Origin: Globisporangium splendens
Taxonomy: Eukaryota > Oomycota > Peronosporomycetes > Pythiales > Pythiaceae
NCBI GenBank assembly: GCA_006386115.1
Contig: VFIW01000057.1
Location: 186,001-250,000 of the forward strand
Reading direction: 5' to 3'
Length of the DNA: 64,000 nt
A program made the position numbers and the translations under genes. Positions 63,332 to 64,000 of this stretch are shown in pieces. Within the stretch, counting starts at the first letter, position 1. Every line of letters starts with the position of its first letter. The notes under the pieces are model-generated. The model had not been told where the DNA came from. It ran no database searches and worked only from the letters and a program-made list of their open reading frames with translations.

Positions 63332-64000
63332 ATGTCTGAGAACATGGAAGGAGTAGATGTGCCACTCGGTCCAGCAGTACCGGAAACTGTCGAGTTGACG
63401 AATGAGTATTTTCCTCATTTGTCTTCTTATGAGTGGTCGGCGCTTGAGCGCATGCGAAACATCATCGGGGAGGCTGCTGTAATCAGCCTGCTACGATCGG
63501 CGTCTCCTGAAGACCAGAAGAACGCCGCGGTCAGTTTCATGCACCACGAGATTATTGAATCTCGAAAGCAGGTCGCAACCCCTGTTTCGTCCTTCAGGAC
63601 GGTGCCGCTGAAGCTGGATGTCTCTCCGTATCGTGGCGGAGAGAACGAACCTCTTTCGAGATGGTTCGTCGAGTTGGATGCAGCTATCACTGCAAGACAA
63701 CTGCGAGACCCAATGCAGCGAGTGTTGTTCGCGATGTCCAACCTTGCGGGTCGTGCAAAGAGCTGGGCTTATGGGAAGCGTTTGTCGGATCCAAACTGCT
63801 TCTACAGCTACGAAGACTTCAAGGCGGAGCTCAAGGCAGCGTTTGAACCACCGCAGAGCGAGTTCCGTGCGCGTGCCGAGTTCCTCAAGCTTCGCCAAGG
63901 CCGTTTCGATCTGCATTCGTATGCACAACGAGCGCGCTTCCTGGTCTCAAGCATCGTGGACGAGCCGATTGACGTTCCAACGCAAGTTGTGACGTTCATG
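63332..64000 (+). CDS. gag: Gag protein of the second gypsy element (partial)
   Basis: The frame is open to the window edge, starting at the ATG at 63332; the homologous start to the first gag is the ATG at 63344. The product parallels the first Gag throughout (YRGGENEPLSRWFVELDAA, DPMQRVLFAMSNLAGRAKSW), with differences mostly near the N-terminus. The zinc knuckle would lie beyond the window. Confidence 0.9.
   Translation, partial: MSENMEGVDVPLGPAVPETVELTNEYFPHLSSYEWSALERMRNIIGEAAVISLLRSASPEDQKNAAVSFMHHEIIESRKQVATPVSSFRTVPLKLDVSPYRGGENEPLSRWFVELDAAITARQLRDPMQRVLFAMSNLAGRAKSWAYGKRLSDPNCFYSYEDFKAELKAAFEPPQSEFRARAEFLKLRQGRFDLHSYAQRARFLVSSIVDEPIDVPTQVVTFM

Larger units (their letters stand above)
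62576..64000 (+). mobile_element. Second gypsy retrotransposon, 5' part only (window edge)
   Basis: LTR, primer-binding site and the start of gag of an element related to the one at 44179. It is inserted into the LINE 3' end (junction GGCTTTG/TGTAATGGG) in the same orientation. The rest lies beyond the window. Confidence 0.9.

Noticed and set aside
1..64000. CRISPR arrays, bacterial operons or phage modules
   Set aside because: No regularly spaced direct repeats were seen, and introns and gene types are eukaryotic.

Overview
The window looks like a nuclear contig from an oomycete, most likely of the Pythium/Phytophthora side. Genes are GC-rich and mostly separated by only 65-1500 bp. Introns are few, GT-AG and usually 76-103 nt. 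Sulfite reductase has the two-subunit MET5/MET10 layout. A motif like the oomycete transcription initiator (GCTCATT-YY-N-CAWTT) precedes at least one host gene and sits in the LTRs. The mobile DNA (DIRS-like, chromodomain Ty3/gypsy, APE-type LINE) is of the kind common in these genomes. The species cannot be named from sequence reading alone.

Host block 1 (1-43.4 kb). Sulfite assimilation: MET5-like hemoprotein (375-4928, +) and MET10-like flavoprotein (7017-10376, -) flank a frameshifted CFAP221-like axonemal gene. Next come a hexapeptide-repeat acetyltransferase (10897-11460, -), a laccase-like multicopper oxidase with a Met/Asp-rich insert (12322-14329, -), a C2-DUSP protein (15909-17305, +), a BSD-domain protein (17401-18659, -), two tandem paralogous type I membrane proteins of unknown function (19356-20620 and 21571-23178, +), CMSS1 (23625-24708, +), a mitochondrial carrier (24775-25927, -), a PH-domain myosin (26304-31613, +), a gamma-carbonic anhydrase (31937-32877, -), a minimal COMM-domain protein (33089-33498, +), ABCE1/RLI1 (33722-35836, -) and RLP24 (36340-36852, -). 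After a decayed patch (DIRS-type RT and tyrosine-recombinase remnants, and a polygalacturonase fragment, 37.96-39.79 kb) come exosome subunit RRP42 (40262-41149, +) and a double-hotdog acyl-CoA thioesterase (41806-43328, -). CMSS1, ABCE1, RLP24 and RRP42 all act in ribosome biogenesis, recycling or RNA processing, but nothing shows that they are co-regulated.

Mobile block 2 (43.4-64 kb). A full-length chromodomain Ty3/gypsy element (44179-51637) has gag, a canonical -1 frameshift site, and pol. It also has a two-exon antisense gene at its 3' end (49907-50954, -) predicted to make a basic/coiled-coil protein, with an oomycete-type initiator 15 nt upstream of its ATG. This is the most interesting candidate in the window. 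The element's two LTRs do not match: the 5' LTR is a mosaic. Diverged inverted copies of an unrelated sequence flank the element. Pseudogene debris (kinase-like, BSDC1-like) fills 52-53.5 kb. A LINE follows (55.45-62.575 kb) whose ORF1 carries an OTU-type protease domain and whose ORF2 is internally deleted. It is interrupted at 62576 by a second gypsy element that runs off the window edge.

Exon boundaries were read by eye from GT-AG sites and reading frame and were not checked against transcripts or databases.
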